NCBI GenBank assembly: GCA_012267415.1 | Contig: JAAXGN010000107.1 | Span: forward strand, 1-64,000 | Reading direction: 5' to 3' | From: Candidatus Poribacteria bacterium | Lineage (GTDB): Bacteria > Poribacteria > WGA-4E > WGA-3G | DNA length: 64,000 nt | In this document: positions 44,058 to 52,290 of the stretch, in pieces | Position numbering within the stretch: position 1 is the first letter of the stretch | Layout: every line of letters starts with the position of its first letter | Translations under genes and position numbers: made by a program | The notes under the pieces: generated by a model | Seen by the model: the letters and a program-made list of their open reading frames with translations, nothing else | Databases searched by the model: none | What the model was told of the DNA's origin: nothing

Positions 44058-44134
44058 AGTCCCGTAGGGACGAAATGTTTATAGAGAACGTCATATACAC
44101 ACATCTACAGTCCCGTAGGGACGAAATGTTTATA
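44058..44134. repeat. Two direct copies of a CCCGTAGGGACG-type repeat
   Basis: AGTCCCGTAGGGACGAAATG-TTTATA at 44058-44083 and 44109-44134, 51 bp apart in the same orientation, between the receptor and lipoprotein genes. The same unit occurs in the REP clusters at 32310, 36242 and 60667. Confidence 0.7.
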
Positions 44135-44257
44135 ATTCGAATCCAATATTATGTAAAACGATAGACTTTGATAGGAAAAACCACAATTCAGTGAGTTGTG
44201 GTCAAAAAATAAAATAACGAATAGGAACAATATTTCAAAAGGAGTTTGGATAAGCTA

Positions 44258-45790
44258 ATGTCGAATTTTTCATCAACCCTAAAATCCGCATGGAGACTGG
44301 ACAACCTTAGATGGTTGTTTCAGATAATGGTAGTTTTCGGTCTGGTATTATCTTTGAACATTATCGGATGCGGTAGTGATGAGGAAGATGACTTACTTGT
44401 TAATATTATTGAGAATCCAGAAATAAGTATAGACATTAGTGGTCAGGAAGTAGTTAATTTACAAGGTAAACTCACCACCAGAAGTCATGAAGAACTCAAT
44501 CAGTTGATTGAGGAAATCAAAATTGATCTACAAGAAAATCAATCTAGTTCTGAACGTCAGAAATTGGTGGCTGACATTAATCGATTGTATTATGAACGTG
44601 AATTACGATCCCGCTTGAGTCAACCAGATAGTCCAACTTGGAAACTCACAACATCTGCGGTTTACCTGTTACGCGGTGCCGTGTTTGTTGAAGATGGTGC
44701 TACTTTAACAATAGACCCCGGTGTCACAATCTATGGTGAACAAGCAGAAAAGGGCACACTCATCGTTGCACAAGGCGGGAAAATCATGGCAGAAGGAACT
44801 GCCGAAGCACCTATCGTCATGACAAGTGATGCAGAAATCGGAAAACGTGCCCGCGGACAATGGGGTGGATTGATTATCAACGGAAAAGCACCGACAAATC
44901 AAGGGGTTACCGCAGGAGAAGGGGATACAGGCGATTTCGGCGGTGATGACCCTAATGATAACAGTGGTGTATTACGATATGTGCGCGTTGAATACGCAGG
45001 TTTAGAATTCAGTCCTGACAACGAATTGAACGGGATCGCATTGCAAGGTGTCGGCTCCGGGACTGTCATTGAATATGTCCAGGTACACATGAACCAAGAC
45101 GACGGCATTGAAATGTTCGGTGGTACAGTCAATCTTAAATACGTACTCGTAACAGGGGCACGCGATGATTCATTCGACTGGTCAGATGGATGGACAGGTA
45201 AAGGGCAATTCTGGGTCGCACAACAATACGGGGACGACGCCGACAACGGCTTCGAAAATGATAACAGTAACAAAAACAATGAAGCGACACCACGTTCAGC
45301 ACCTACTATATACAACGTCACATTAGTTGGTGATCCCGATGGGCCCAATAGCGATAACGGCATGTTGATTCGGGAAGGTGCTGCTGGGATATATGCAAAC
45401 TTTATCGTCACAGGATTCAACAAAGTCGGCCTTGATATCAATAATGAATCATCACACAAGCAAGCAAATGATGGCAACTTAATTGTCAAGAACAGCACCT
45501 TCTTCAATAATGGACTCGCTAACTTCGGGGATGAAACAGGTGAAGGAAGTAACGATGACGGGTTTGACGAAGCCGGATGGGCAAAAGGACTTGGTAATGT
45601 AGAAACAGACGCAAATCTTATTGACCCATTCAACAAAGATAACCCCAATTTCACATCCAGTTCCGGTTCATCTGTCGTTACACCAGCAACCCCACCATCA
45701 GACGGGTTCTTTGATGCTGTCAATTTTATCGGCGGTGTAAACTCAGCCAACAACTGGACAACAGGTTGGACAACAAGTGCACGGAACTAA
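44258..45790 (+). CDS. Beta-helix-like surface lipoprotein
   Basis: 510-aa lipoprotein: hydrophobic segment FQIMVVFGLVLSLNIIGC with lipobox I-I-G-C near residue 35. A coiled-coil-prone region follows (EELNQLIEEIKIDLQENQSS), then a repetitive, Gly/Asn/Asp-rich beta-structure (DGATLTIDPGVTIYGEQAEK, LIVAQGGKIMAEGTAEAPIV, NGIALQGVGSGTVIEYVQVH) as in right-handed beta-helix proteins. The frame opens at a TTG at 44246, but the ATG at 44258 is preferred even though AAAGGAG is then 13 bp away. It lies between a TonB-dependent receptor and a TonB gene; a surface ligand-capture role is possible. Confidence 0.75.
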   Translation: MSNFSSTLKSAWRLDNLRWLFQIMVVFGLVLSLNIIGCGSDEEDDLLVNIIENPEISIDISGQEVVNLQGKLTTRSHEELNQLIEEIKIDLQENQSSSERQKLVADINRLYYERELRSRLSQPDSPTWKLTTSAVYLLRGAVFVEDGATLTIDPGVTIYGEQAEKGTLIVAQGGKIMAEGTAEAPIVMTSDAEIGKRARGQWGGLIINGKAPTNQGVTAGEGDTGDFGGDDPNDNSGVLRYVRVEYAGLEFSPDNELNGIALQGVGSGTVIEYVQVHMNQDDGIEMFGGTVNLKYVLVTGARDDSFDWSDGWTGKGQFWVAQQYGDDADNGFENDNSNKNNEATPRSAPTIYNVTLVGDPDGPNSDNGMLIREGAAGIYANFIVTGFNKVGLDINNESSHKQANDGNLIVKNSTFFNNGLANFGDETGEGSNDDGFDEAGWAKGLGNVETDANLIDPFNKDNPNFTSSSGSSVVTPATPPSDGFFDAVNFIGGVNSANNWTTGWTTSARN

Positions 45791-45824
45791 AAAACGTATC
45801 CAAAATCTGGGAGGACTAAACTGA

Positions 45825-46838
45825 ATGAATCACGCACTCTCTATTTATTCATCAAAAAAGCGGAAAAGAGAAAAACTAAGAAGAAAAATGGCAGCAAGTA
45901 ACAAACCGGGTGTAAAAGCACCAAATGTTGCCAGAAGAATTGCATCTGAAAAAGCTGCAGGAGTTTCAATCATTTATGTAGATGCACAACGTGAAAATCG
46001 GCAAGCAAGCAAAGAATGGAAAGCAAAAGCACGAAAATTTGCATTCGGGTGTGCAATTGGGTTACACGCCGTTGCACTTGTCGTCCTAACCGTATGGTTC
46101 GTTAAAAAGACAGTCTTGCAGATGAATGAGGATAAAATCCAAAGTGTAGTTGTAGACGCACCGCCTCCTCAAACAAGACGTATATCCCCACCTCGTGCAC
46201 CTCAGAAACTAACTAAACCAAAAGCCGTTCAAATCCGCGCGCCTAAGAACAATACTGTTTCAATGAATACCAACCTCTCATTGGGACCCGCAAGTTTTAC
46301 GATGCAGGTCTCTGACCCACCATCAGACAACGCAATACAATTTAACGTATTAGGCACAGGTAAAGAAATGATGAAAACAACACGCCATGTGAAAATCGTT
46401 TCTACTGTTCCAAAGTTTGAGATGCCAAAATTTGAAACGACTGGATTAACAACCCAAATGGATATGGGATCAAGTTTAGCTGTAATGGATTTTGGTGAAA
46501 CTGCAGATCTTGGATTGTCTGCAACAAGCTTTGGCGAGACGAAACAGTCCTTCTCAGAATTCTTGAGAAAGGTACGTGATCGCATTAGACAGGAACAACG
46601 TTTACCGCCAAACGTTCGCAGTTTAGAGGATGGCTCAACAACAACTATCCGTTTTACGTTACTCAGAGACGGTACTATCCGTAATCCGAAGGTCTCAAAT
46701 TCGTCCGGATCACGTGTATTGGACAACGCAGCACTCGCAGCAGTTCAAAATGCTGAACCGTATCCACCATTCCCTGATGGACAAGCAGGTAACAGTATAC
46801 GTCTTGAACTTCCAGTAGTTTTTGAATTAGTCAATTAA
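45825..46838 (+). CDS. Energy-transducing TonB-family protein
   Basis: 337-aa inner-membrane protein. About 70 basic cytoplasmic residues precede a single transmembrane helix (about 71-94, FAFGCAIGLHAVALVVLTVW). A Pro-rich linker with VVDAPPPQTRRISPPRAPQK follows, then a C-terminal TonB domain (RIRQEQRLPPNVRSLEDGST, RNPKVSNSSGSRVLDNAALA, YPPFPDGQAGNSIRLELPVV). The long basic N-terminus is unusual; TonB normally has only a short cytoplasmic tail. A strong GGGAGGA lies upstream of the ATG. It probably powers the receptor at 41082-43967. Confidence 0.9.
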   Translation: MNHALSIYSSKKRKREKLRRKMAASNKPGVKAPNVARRIASEKAAGVSIIYVDAQRENRQASKEWKAKARKFAFGCAIGLHAVALVVLTVWFVKKTVLQMNEDKIQSVVVDAPPPQTRRISPPRAPQKLTKPKAVQIRAPKNNTVSMNTNLSLGPASFTMQVSDPPSDNAIQFNVLGTGKEMMKTTRHVKIVSTVPKFEMPKFETTGLTTQMDMGSSLAVMDFGETADLGLSATSFGETKQSFSEFLRKVRDRIRQEQRLPPNVRSLEDGSTTTIRFTLLRDGTIRNPKVSNSSGSRVLDNAALAAVQNAEPYPPFPDGQAGNSIRLELPVVFELVN

Positions 46839-46917
46839 CATGTTGACAGAATTCTTTTGGTTGGTAGACACAATTTTCTCATCGCACTAGACGTGTAAAT
46901 TACGGATGTTCCCGGGC

Positions 46918-46949
46918 CGGTAGGTGCGATATCCTTATCGCACCTACCG
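46918..46949. terminator. 14-bp stem REP-like hairpin between convergent genes
   Basis: CGGTAGGTGCGATA / TATCGCACCTACCG, 4-nt loop, with no T-run. Same palindrome as in the element at 15978-16182. It sits between the ends of two convergent genes and could act as a bidirectional block. Confidence 0.45.
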
Positions 46950-46965
46950 CATTCTAAACTCACGT

Positions 46966-48276
46966 TCATCTATCCTCTGAAGCCGTTCCCGTTTGCCAAC
47001 TACTCTTTTCAAGAATCGCATATATTGTATAATCCCAAAACAGATCACCAGGTGCCACTGCATGCCATTCACCTTCAACAAAAGTCATAACTACTCCCAC
47101 TTTTTCACTCTTAGCAAGGATGTCTTCAGTGAATCTATCCTCAGGTCCCCAGTTCATATAGTCTATCGGTTCTTCGTTATCCCATAGCCATTGTCCACTA
47201 TCTGTTTTATGCAATCCAATCCAATAGAGTTCATTTCCGAAGGTGCTTGATAACCACTTCTGTTCTTCCGCATCATTAATTGCGACGAGATATGCACCTT
47301 CAGCTGCTGCGCGTCCTTTAGCTGCATCATATCCTTCACACCTTATCCTTACGTACGCATGTCCATTATACGGATTCACTATCCAATCTTGAGGTGTCAG
47401 TTCTGTTGGGAGTCGCATCATCCCCGGACGCAATACGGGTTCTGGTGGTTTCGGGTTTTCAGGTATATCGCTACTATCGCCATTGAGTTTCAAAACCAAT
47501 CCCTTGTATTGTGAATCCCCTTGAATTAGGAACTCTTCTGATTCTGCTGTCAACTCTTGATATACCACGGACACTTTATATAATTTCGGTTCAGGATGGT
47601 AAAATAAGTCATACCAGAAATTCCCTTTCGCATCTGTAGTAAGGATACGGTCGCCATAACGTGATTCATCACTTTTGTCCTGCTTTCGTGTAGTTATTTT
47701 GAAAGTAATGGGGGCATCTGCTACAGGTTTCTTGTCGCTAAATACGACTGTTCCCTCAATCCACATCTCCTGTCGTGCTACGATCACAATATCCTTGAAC
47801 TTTTTTTCAGTTGGTAAAGAAAAAACAATTTTACCCGGAGGACCTCTATCTTCATAAAGAGTCATGACACCAATTTTGACTGAAATGAGTTGATATTCTG
47901 ACCTAATTTCAGTATTCGCTTTTTTGGGGTTGTTTATTATATCAAGCATGTTGGTAGGCAAGAGTCCAATTGTAATCATACCTTGATTGATCCTCTCTTT
48001 GATAGCAAATGAACCATCGCTTTTAGTACGTACTGTAATGAAACCTGGAGAAGCAGCAATAGTCCTAATTGGATGATAGATCGATGACCCGGTTTCACTC
48101 ATCTCAATTGGGTATACCATAACAATATGTCCAGCAATCGGTTTTCCATCAACATCAATCAGTGTTCCTGAGAATGTCGCTGCGTTATCCTGTGTATTGC
48201 ATGCATTCAATATCGCACAACATACTATGAAACTCACAAATATTGAGATGACATTTCCTATTTTCAGAAGAATCAT
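46966..48276 (-). CDS. C-type-lectin-like lipoprotein
   Basis: 436-aa lipoprotein: N-terminal hydrophobic segment with lipobox L-N-A-C near residue 26. Two beta-sandwich modules of the carboxypeptidase-regulatory type (FSGTLIDVDGKPIAGHIVMV; VVFSDKKPVADAPITFK) precede a C-terminal C-type-lectin-like domain at about 310-430, with DAAKGRAAAEGAYLVAINDA, ELYWIGLHKTDSGQWLW and EPIDYMNWGPE. Such domains bind glycans or proteins at the cell surface. It is the last gene of the minus-strand group 58182-46966 and 44 bp after a paralogue. Confidence 0.82.
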   Translation of the reverse strand: MILLKIGNVISIFVSFIVCCAILNACNTQDNAATFSGTLIDVDGKPIAGHIVMVYPIEMSETGSSIYHPIRTIAASPGFITVRTKSDGSFAIKERINQGMITIGLLPTNMLDIINNPKKANTEIRSEYQLISVKIGVMTLYEDRGPPGKIVFSLPTEKKFKDIVIVARQEMWIEGTVVFSDKKPVADAPITFKITTRKQDKSDESRYGDRILTTDAKGNFWYDLFYHPEPKLYKVSVVYQELTAESEEFLIQGDSQYKGLVLKLNGDSSDIPENPKPPEPVLRPGMMRLPTELTPQDWIVNPYNGHAYVRIRCEGYDAAKGRAAAEGAYLVAINDAEEQKWLSSTFGNELYWIGLHKTDSGQWLWDNEEPIDYMNWGPEDRFTEDILAKSEKVGVVMTFVEGEWHAVAPGDLFWDYTIYAILEKSSWQTGTASEDR

Positions 48277-48320
48277 TTTCGTTTTCCTTTGCAGTTTGAG
48301 AATTGAAAACCGTGAAGAAG

Positions 48321-49601
48321 TTAATTCTCGTCAGTTTGTGAAATGAATTGCATGGATGGCTTTTCAAGGATTGCTCTGCCGAAGTTTACTCCAGCTACAT
48401 CCCATCCCCATTCAACAAAATAACCCGTCATCACATAATCTCTCGTTTCAGTATTCCCTTTTTCTGGTTGGTATGGCTGCCAGTTTGTATAGGTAACAGG
48501 TTCACCGCTGTGCCATTTCCATTTTCCTTCCTCCTCAGCGTCACTGAGTCCGATCCAAAAACTGTCGGTACCATACACGCGATTAAGCCATTTCTCCTCT
48601 GCTTCATCATTTATTGAAAGCAGATATGCCCCCTCTGTCTCCGCTTGCTGCATTGCATCTTTTATAGTTTGACTTTTAGTGATTTTGTAAGCATGCCCAT
48701 TTGTTTGGTTGCCGACCCACATCGGTGGTGGTTCAAGGAATACTTCAAGGGCATAATACCTTTCTTCATGGGTTTTGGTGGGTCTTGTTGATGGACCAGG
48801 ATTTCCGTTTAGTTTCAATACAATGTCAACATCGTCTATCATAATGAAAGGGCTCGCTTTTGCATAAAGTCCGTGGTGTTCAATAGCAAGCGTAATATAG
48901 TATCGTGGTGGGTGCTCAACAGGAAGATAATCAACGAAATACCCCTCAGAATCAGTTGTTTGTATCAACCATCCTTCACCTTTGCCCTTCCTATATAAAG
49001 ACCGTGTTTCCCTAAGGACATATAATCGTGAATTAGTAACCGGTGTGCCATCTGCGTAAACGACACGGGTTGTTAACTTCGGACGTTTTCTGATGTCAGC
49101 AGTAATGACGATGTTTTCCATTCTTGCACCAGGATCTAAAGCAAAATTCAGTTCGGAATAGTTCCATCCACGAAAGGGATATAGGACAATATCTCCAAAT
49201 TCATAAGATAGGACATTAATCTCAAAACCCATTTTAGATTTTCCGTTTACTTGTATCTCAATTGCCATGTGGGGGATGTTAGAAAAAACGAAACGTCCCT
49301 TTGCATCTGTTACAGTCCGTTGAGAATTATCCGCAGTATCTGTTTTACCACGACTAGCTGGATCTTTAGATTGCCGTAGATACAATTGTATATCTGAAAT
49401 AGGAGTGCCAAGCGTATCAATTAATCTTCCTGAAATCGTATTACCTTCTTGTGCTTCGGAGGAAGTGGAGACCCAAATTAAGATTGAAATCAATGATAAC
49501 AGAAATAGAAAGGATGAAAAACAGAATATCCTCAACTTTGAAGATTTTAGTTGACTATAAACATGTTTGTGTGATCTGTATCGTTGAATTATGAATTTCA
49601 T
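48321..49601 (-). CDS. C-type-lectin-like envelope protein
   Basis: 426-aa paralogue of the next gene. A signal or membrane segment at about 25-47 (IFCFSSFLFLLSLISILIWV) is followed by a carboxypeptidase-regulatory-like module (ISGRLIDTLGTPISDIQLYL), a second beta-rich module, and a C-terminal C-type-lectin-like domain with AMQQAETEGAYLLSINDEAE, DSFWIGLSDAEEEGKWKWHS and EPVTYTNWQP. It lies 13 bp after the WD40/MORN gene. Unlike its paralogue it has no clear lipobox cysteine, so the first hydrophobic segment may be a plain signal peptide or anchor. Confidence 0.82.
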   Translation of the reverse strand: MKFIIQRYRSHKHVYSQLKSSKLRIFCFSSFLFLLSLISILIWVSTSSEAQEGNTISGRLIDTLGTPISDIQLYLRQSKDPASRGKTDTADNSQRTVTDAKGRFVFSNIPHMAIEIQVNGKSKMGFEINVLSYEFGDIVLYPFRGWNYSELNFALDPGARMENIVITADIRKRPKLTTRVVYADGTPVTNSRLYVLRETRSLYRKGKGEGWLIQTTDSEGYFVDYLPVEHPPRYYITLAIEHHGLYAKASPFIMIDDVDIVLKLNGNPGPSTRPTKTHEERYYALEVFLEPPPMWVGNQTNGHAYKITKSQTIKDAMQQAETEGAYLLSINDEAEEKWLNRVYGTDSFWIGLSDAEEEGKWKWHSGEPVTYTNWQPYQPEKGNTETRDYVMTGYFVEWGWDVAGVNFGRAILEKPSMQFISQTDEN

Positions 49602-49614
49602 CTATACCACCAAT

Positions 49615-52194
49615 CTACTTTGATAGAGAAGTAACATCCCATAAGAGTATTGTTCCGTCACGGCTTGCAGTTGCAAGAGTCTCACCATCTGGACTGAACA
49701 TAACCTGAAAAATCCTGTCTGTATGTCCCATAAAAGTCCGCTTTACCTCTCCAGTCTTTACATTCCATAGACGAATTGCCCTGAATGGGTTATTACGTGA
49801 AAATACACTACCACCTGCTAAAGTTTTCCCATCTGGCGTAATCGAGATGCTTGAAACAGTATCCAACACTAACGTTCTCTTATGTTCATAAGTGTCAGCA
49901 TCCCATAAACGTATAGTGTCATCCCAACTACCACTTGCAAGATATTCACCATCTGGACTGAATAGGACAACTGAAACATAATGGTCATGGTCAGAAAGTG
50001 TTTTCTTAAGTTCACCTGTTTCTACATCCCACAGATGAATCGTTTTCTCACGATCTCCACTTGCGAGAGTGCTGCCATCACGACTAAATGAGACACTGTA
50101 GACGTTGGACGTATGACCTGTTAGCGTGTTCTTTTGTTGTCCTGAGCGGATATCCCATAAGATTAGTTCTCCTTCACCCCCACCACTGGCAAGAGTAGTT
50201 CCATCAGGACTGAAAGCAATACATTCAATAGATTGCTTATGACCGGAAAGTCTATTCTTCTCTTTACCTGTTTGTATATTCCATAAACGAATGGTTCCGT
50301 CCCAACTACCACCTGCAAGTATTGATCCATCAGGATTAAAAAACAAACTTGTAACCGAATTGGTGTTTCCTGACAGTGTTTGTTTCTTCTGTCCTGTTCG
50401 GTAATTCCATAAGTGTATAGTACCGTCATTGTTCCCGCTTGCGAGGATGGACCCATCAGGATTAAAAGCGATACTTTCTATAGTTTTAGTGAATCCTGTG
50501 AGAAGATTCTTATGCTCTCCTGTTCGGAGATTCCACAGCAGTACCTCATTTTCTTCATTCTGACTCACGAGTAGTGTCGCATTCGCATTAAACTTTAGTT
50601 TAATGTATGATTTACTGTGTCTTACATGGTATGGGATATCTTTATCTTTAAAAGTCTGACCCGTGAGTTTATTTATCAGATTTCCTGTGCGGACATCCCA
50701 TAAATGAATTGTTCTCGACCAATCACCACTTGCTATGATTGATCCATCAAGACTAAACGCAATACAACACACCCTAACATTATTACCAGACAGTGTCTGC
50801 AAATGTTCTGTAGTTTGTGCATTCAGAATGGTTACGGTTCCATCGGTGTTTCCATGAACGAGGTATGATCCATCAGGACTAAACGCTACACATTTCAGCA
50901 CACTCTTATTCTGTGTGAGACTTTTGTTGATTTGCCACGTACGTGGATCCCATAGATGAATATTTCCATTGCTACTTTGAGTCAAAAAGATCTTACCATC
51001 AGGACTGAAGAGAACGTAATCAAACTTATCTTCTTTGGGAACGAGTGATTGTACACGTTGTCCAGAGAATGTATCCCATAGCTCGAGTTTTTCTTCATTT
51101 CCAATCACAAAGGTAACACCATCAGGACTAAAGACTGTCACAAGATCATCGTCTGTATTCTCACTGATGCTTTGTCTAAGTTCACCTGTATGCGTATCCC
51201 ACAACAGAATTCCTGAAATCGTATCCATAGTTACAGTCAGTCGTCCATCCGGACTGAAGAGCAAGTTATCTGCACGAACATATCGTTTGGTAATGTTTCG
51301 TTTATGGTGTCCCGTAGCAATATCCCAAAGTTGAATTGGTACATAATTCATTGTGCTTCCAAACGTTGTGCCATCAGGACTGAGTGCCATTTTTGTTAAC
51401 TTTCCAACATCCCCGGGCACAGCAAGTTCTTCTCCACTATCTACATCGTAGACCCACAGACCGATAGATGTTAGCACATAGACTTGGTTGCCATCAGGAG
51501 AATATACAATGTCATTGATGGTACCTTTTCCGATACGAAGTTTTGCGCCATCTGGGAGACCGGTTAACGATTTGCTCTGTTTGGATTCATGCTGTATAAA
51601 GGCACGCGAAACTGTTTCCGCTGTTTCTTTTCCAAGATCATTTATGCTCTTTACACTATACGAAATATGTTTCGTGTTTAGTAATTTCCCATTTTGATAT
51701 GTAATCTCACTTGTCTTTTCCCCATCTGAATCCCATAATGTCCATAGACCATCACGACGACCGTCCTTATATGCACCTTCATTCTCTTTCTCTCCATTAG
51801 GACTCCACTGAATCCATAAACCATCACGTATCCCATTCTTGAAGTATCCCTGCTCTACCTTTTCCCAGTTGCCATACCAACTGATGTAGATACCGTGCTT
51901 CTTGCCGTTCTGAAATTGCTGTAGTCTTCTAATGTTCTTAACCCAACCCGTATAAGGTTCGGTATCGTCAGATGCATAATAAATGTTTTCACCTGAGAAG
52001 TTCCGTTTGACAACTAAATCAGACTCATCTAATGCTATTTCAAAGATCGCGTCACGAACTTTCGGATCATCCAAGTCAGACACTTTATCTACATTTGGTG
52101 GTATGTCAGTACTTGGCATATCACAACCAAAGTATAGTATAGACACAAATAAGAGAATGGCAATCGATGTGAATATGCACCGTTCATTTTTCAT
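49615..52194 (-). CDS. MORN-repeat and WD40-repeat lipoprotein
   Basis: 859-aa lipoprotein with lipobox Y-F-G-C near residue 24. Residues about 80-175 carry four MORN/YwqK-type repeats (NGIRDGLWIQWSPNGEKENE, DGRRDGLWTLWDSDGEKTSE). From about residue 215 there are some 14-15 WD40 repeats (FSPDGTTLASGGGEGELILW), enough for two seven-blade propellers. The lead-in LPDGAKLRIGKGTINDIVYS is shared with the WD40 proteins at 54788 and 62168. The protein is probably a periplasmic or outer-surface scaffold. Same operon as the lectin-like and redoxin genes. Confidence 0.85.
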   Translation of the reverse strand: MKNERCIFTSIAILLFVSILYFGCDMPSTDIPPNVDKVSDLDDPKVRDAIFEIALDESDLVVKRNFSGENIYYASDDTEPYTGWVKNIRRLQQFQNGKKHGIYISWYGNWEKVEQGYFKNGIRDGLWIQWSPNGEKENEGAYKDGRRDGLWTLWDSDGEKTSEITYQNGKLLNTKHISYSVKSINDLGKETAETVSRAFIQHESKQSKSLTGLPDGAKLRIGKGTINDIVYSPDGNQVYVLTSIGLWVYDVDSGEELAVPGDVGKLTKMALSPDGTTFGSTMNYVPIQLWDIATGHHKRNITKRYVRADNLLFSPDGRLTVTMDTISGILLWDTHTGELRQSISENTDDDLVTVFSPDGVTFVIGNEEKLELWDTFSGQRVQSLVPKEDKFDYVLFSPDGKIFLTQSSNGNIHLWDPRTWQINKSLTQNKSVLKCVAFSPDGSYLVHGNTDGTVTILNAQTTEHLQTLSGNNVRVCCIAFSLDGSIIASGDWSRTIHLWDVRTGNLINKLTGQTFKDKDIPYHVRHSKSYIKLKFNANATLLVSQNEENEVLLWNLRTGEHKNLLTGFTKTIESIAFNPDGSILASGNNDGTIHLWNYRTGQKKQTLSGNTNSVTSLFFNPDGSILAGGSWDGTIRLWNIQTGKEKNRLSGHKQSIECIAFSPDGTTLASGGGEGELILWDIRSGQQKNTLTGHTSNVYSVSFSRDGSTLASGDREKTIHLWDVETGELKKTLSDHDHYVSVVLFSPDGEYLASGSWDDTIRLWDADTYEHKRTLVLDTVSSISITPDGKTLAGGSVFSRNNPFRAIRLWNVKTGEVKRTFMGHTDRIFQVMFSPDGETLATASRDGTILLWDVTSLSK

Positions 52195-52290
52195 GTTTCA
52201 CCTGAATAATGTATCGGTAATTGAAATCAAGACTAAAAGTATACAAATATATCTTGTGATCGTTTCGTTGGCAGACAGATTAATAGTTCG

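Noticed and set aside
44899-45753. 284-codon open frame on the minus strand
   Set aside because: Opposite the beta-helix lipoprotein gene; Pro/Ser/Leu-rich composition typical of an antisense shadow.
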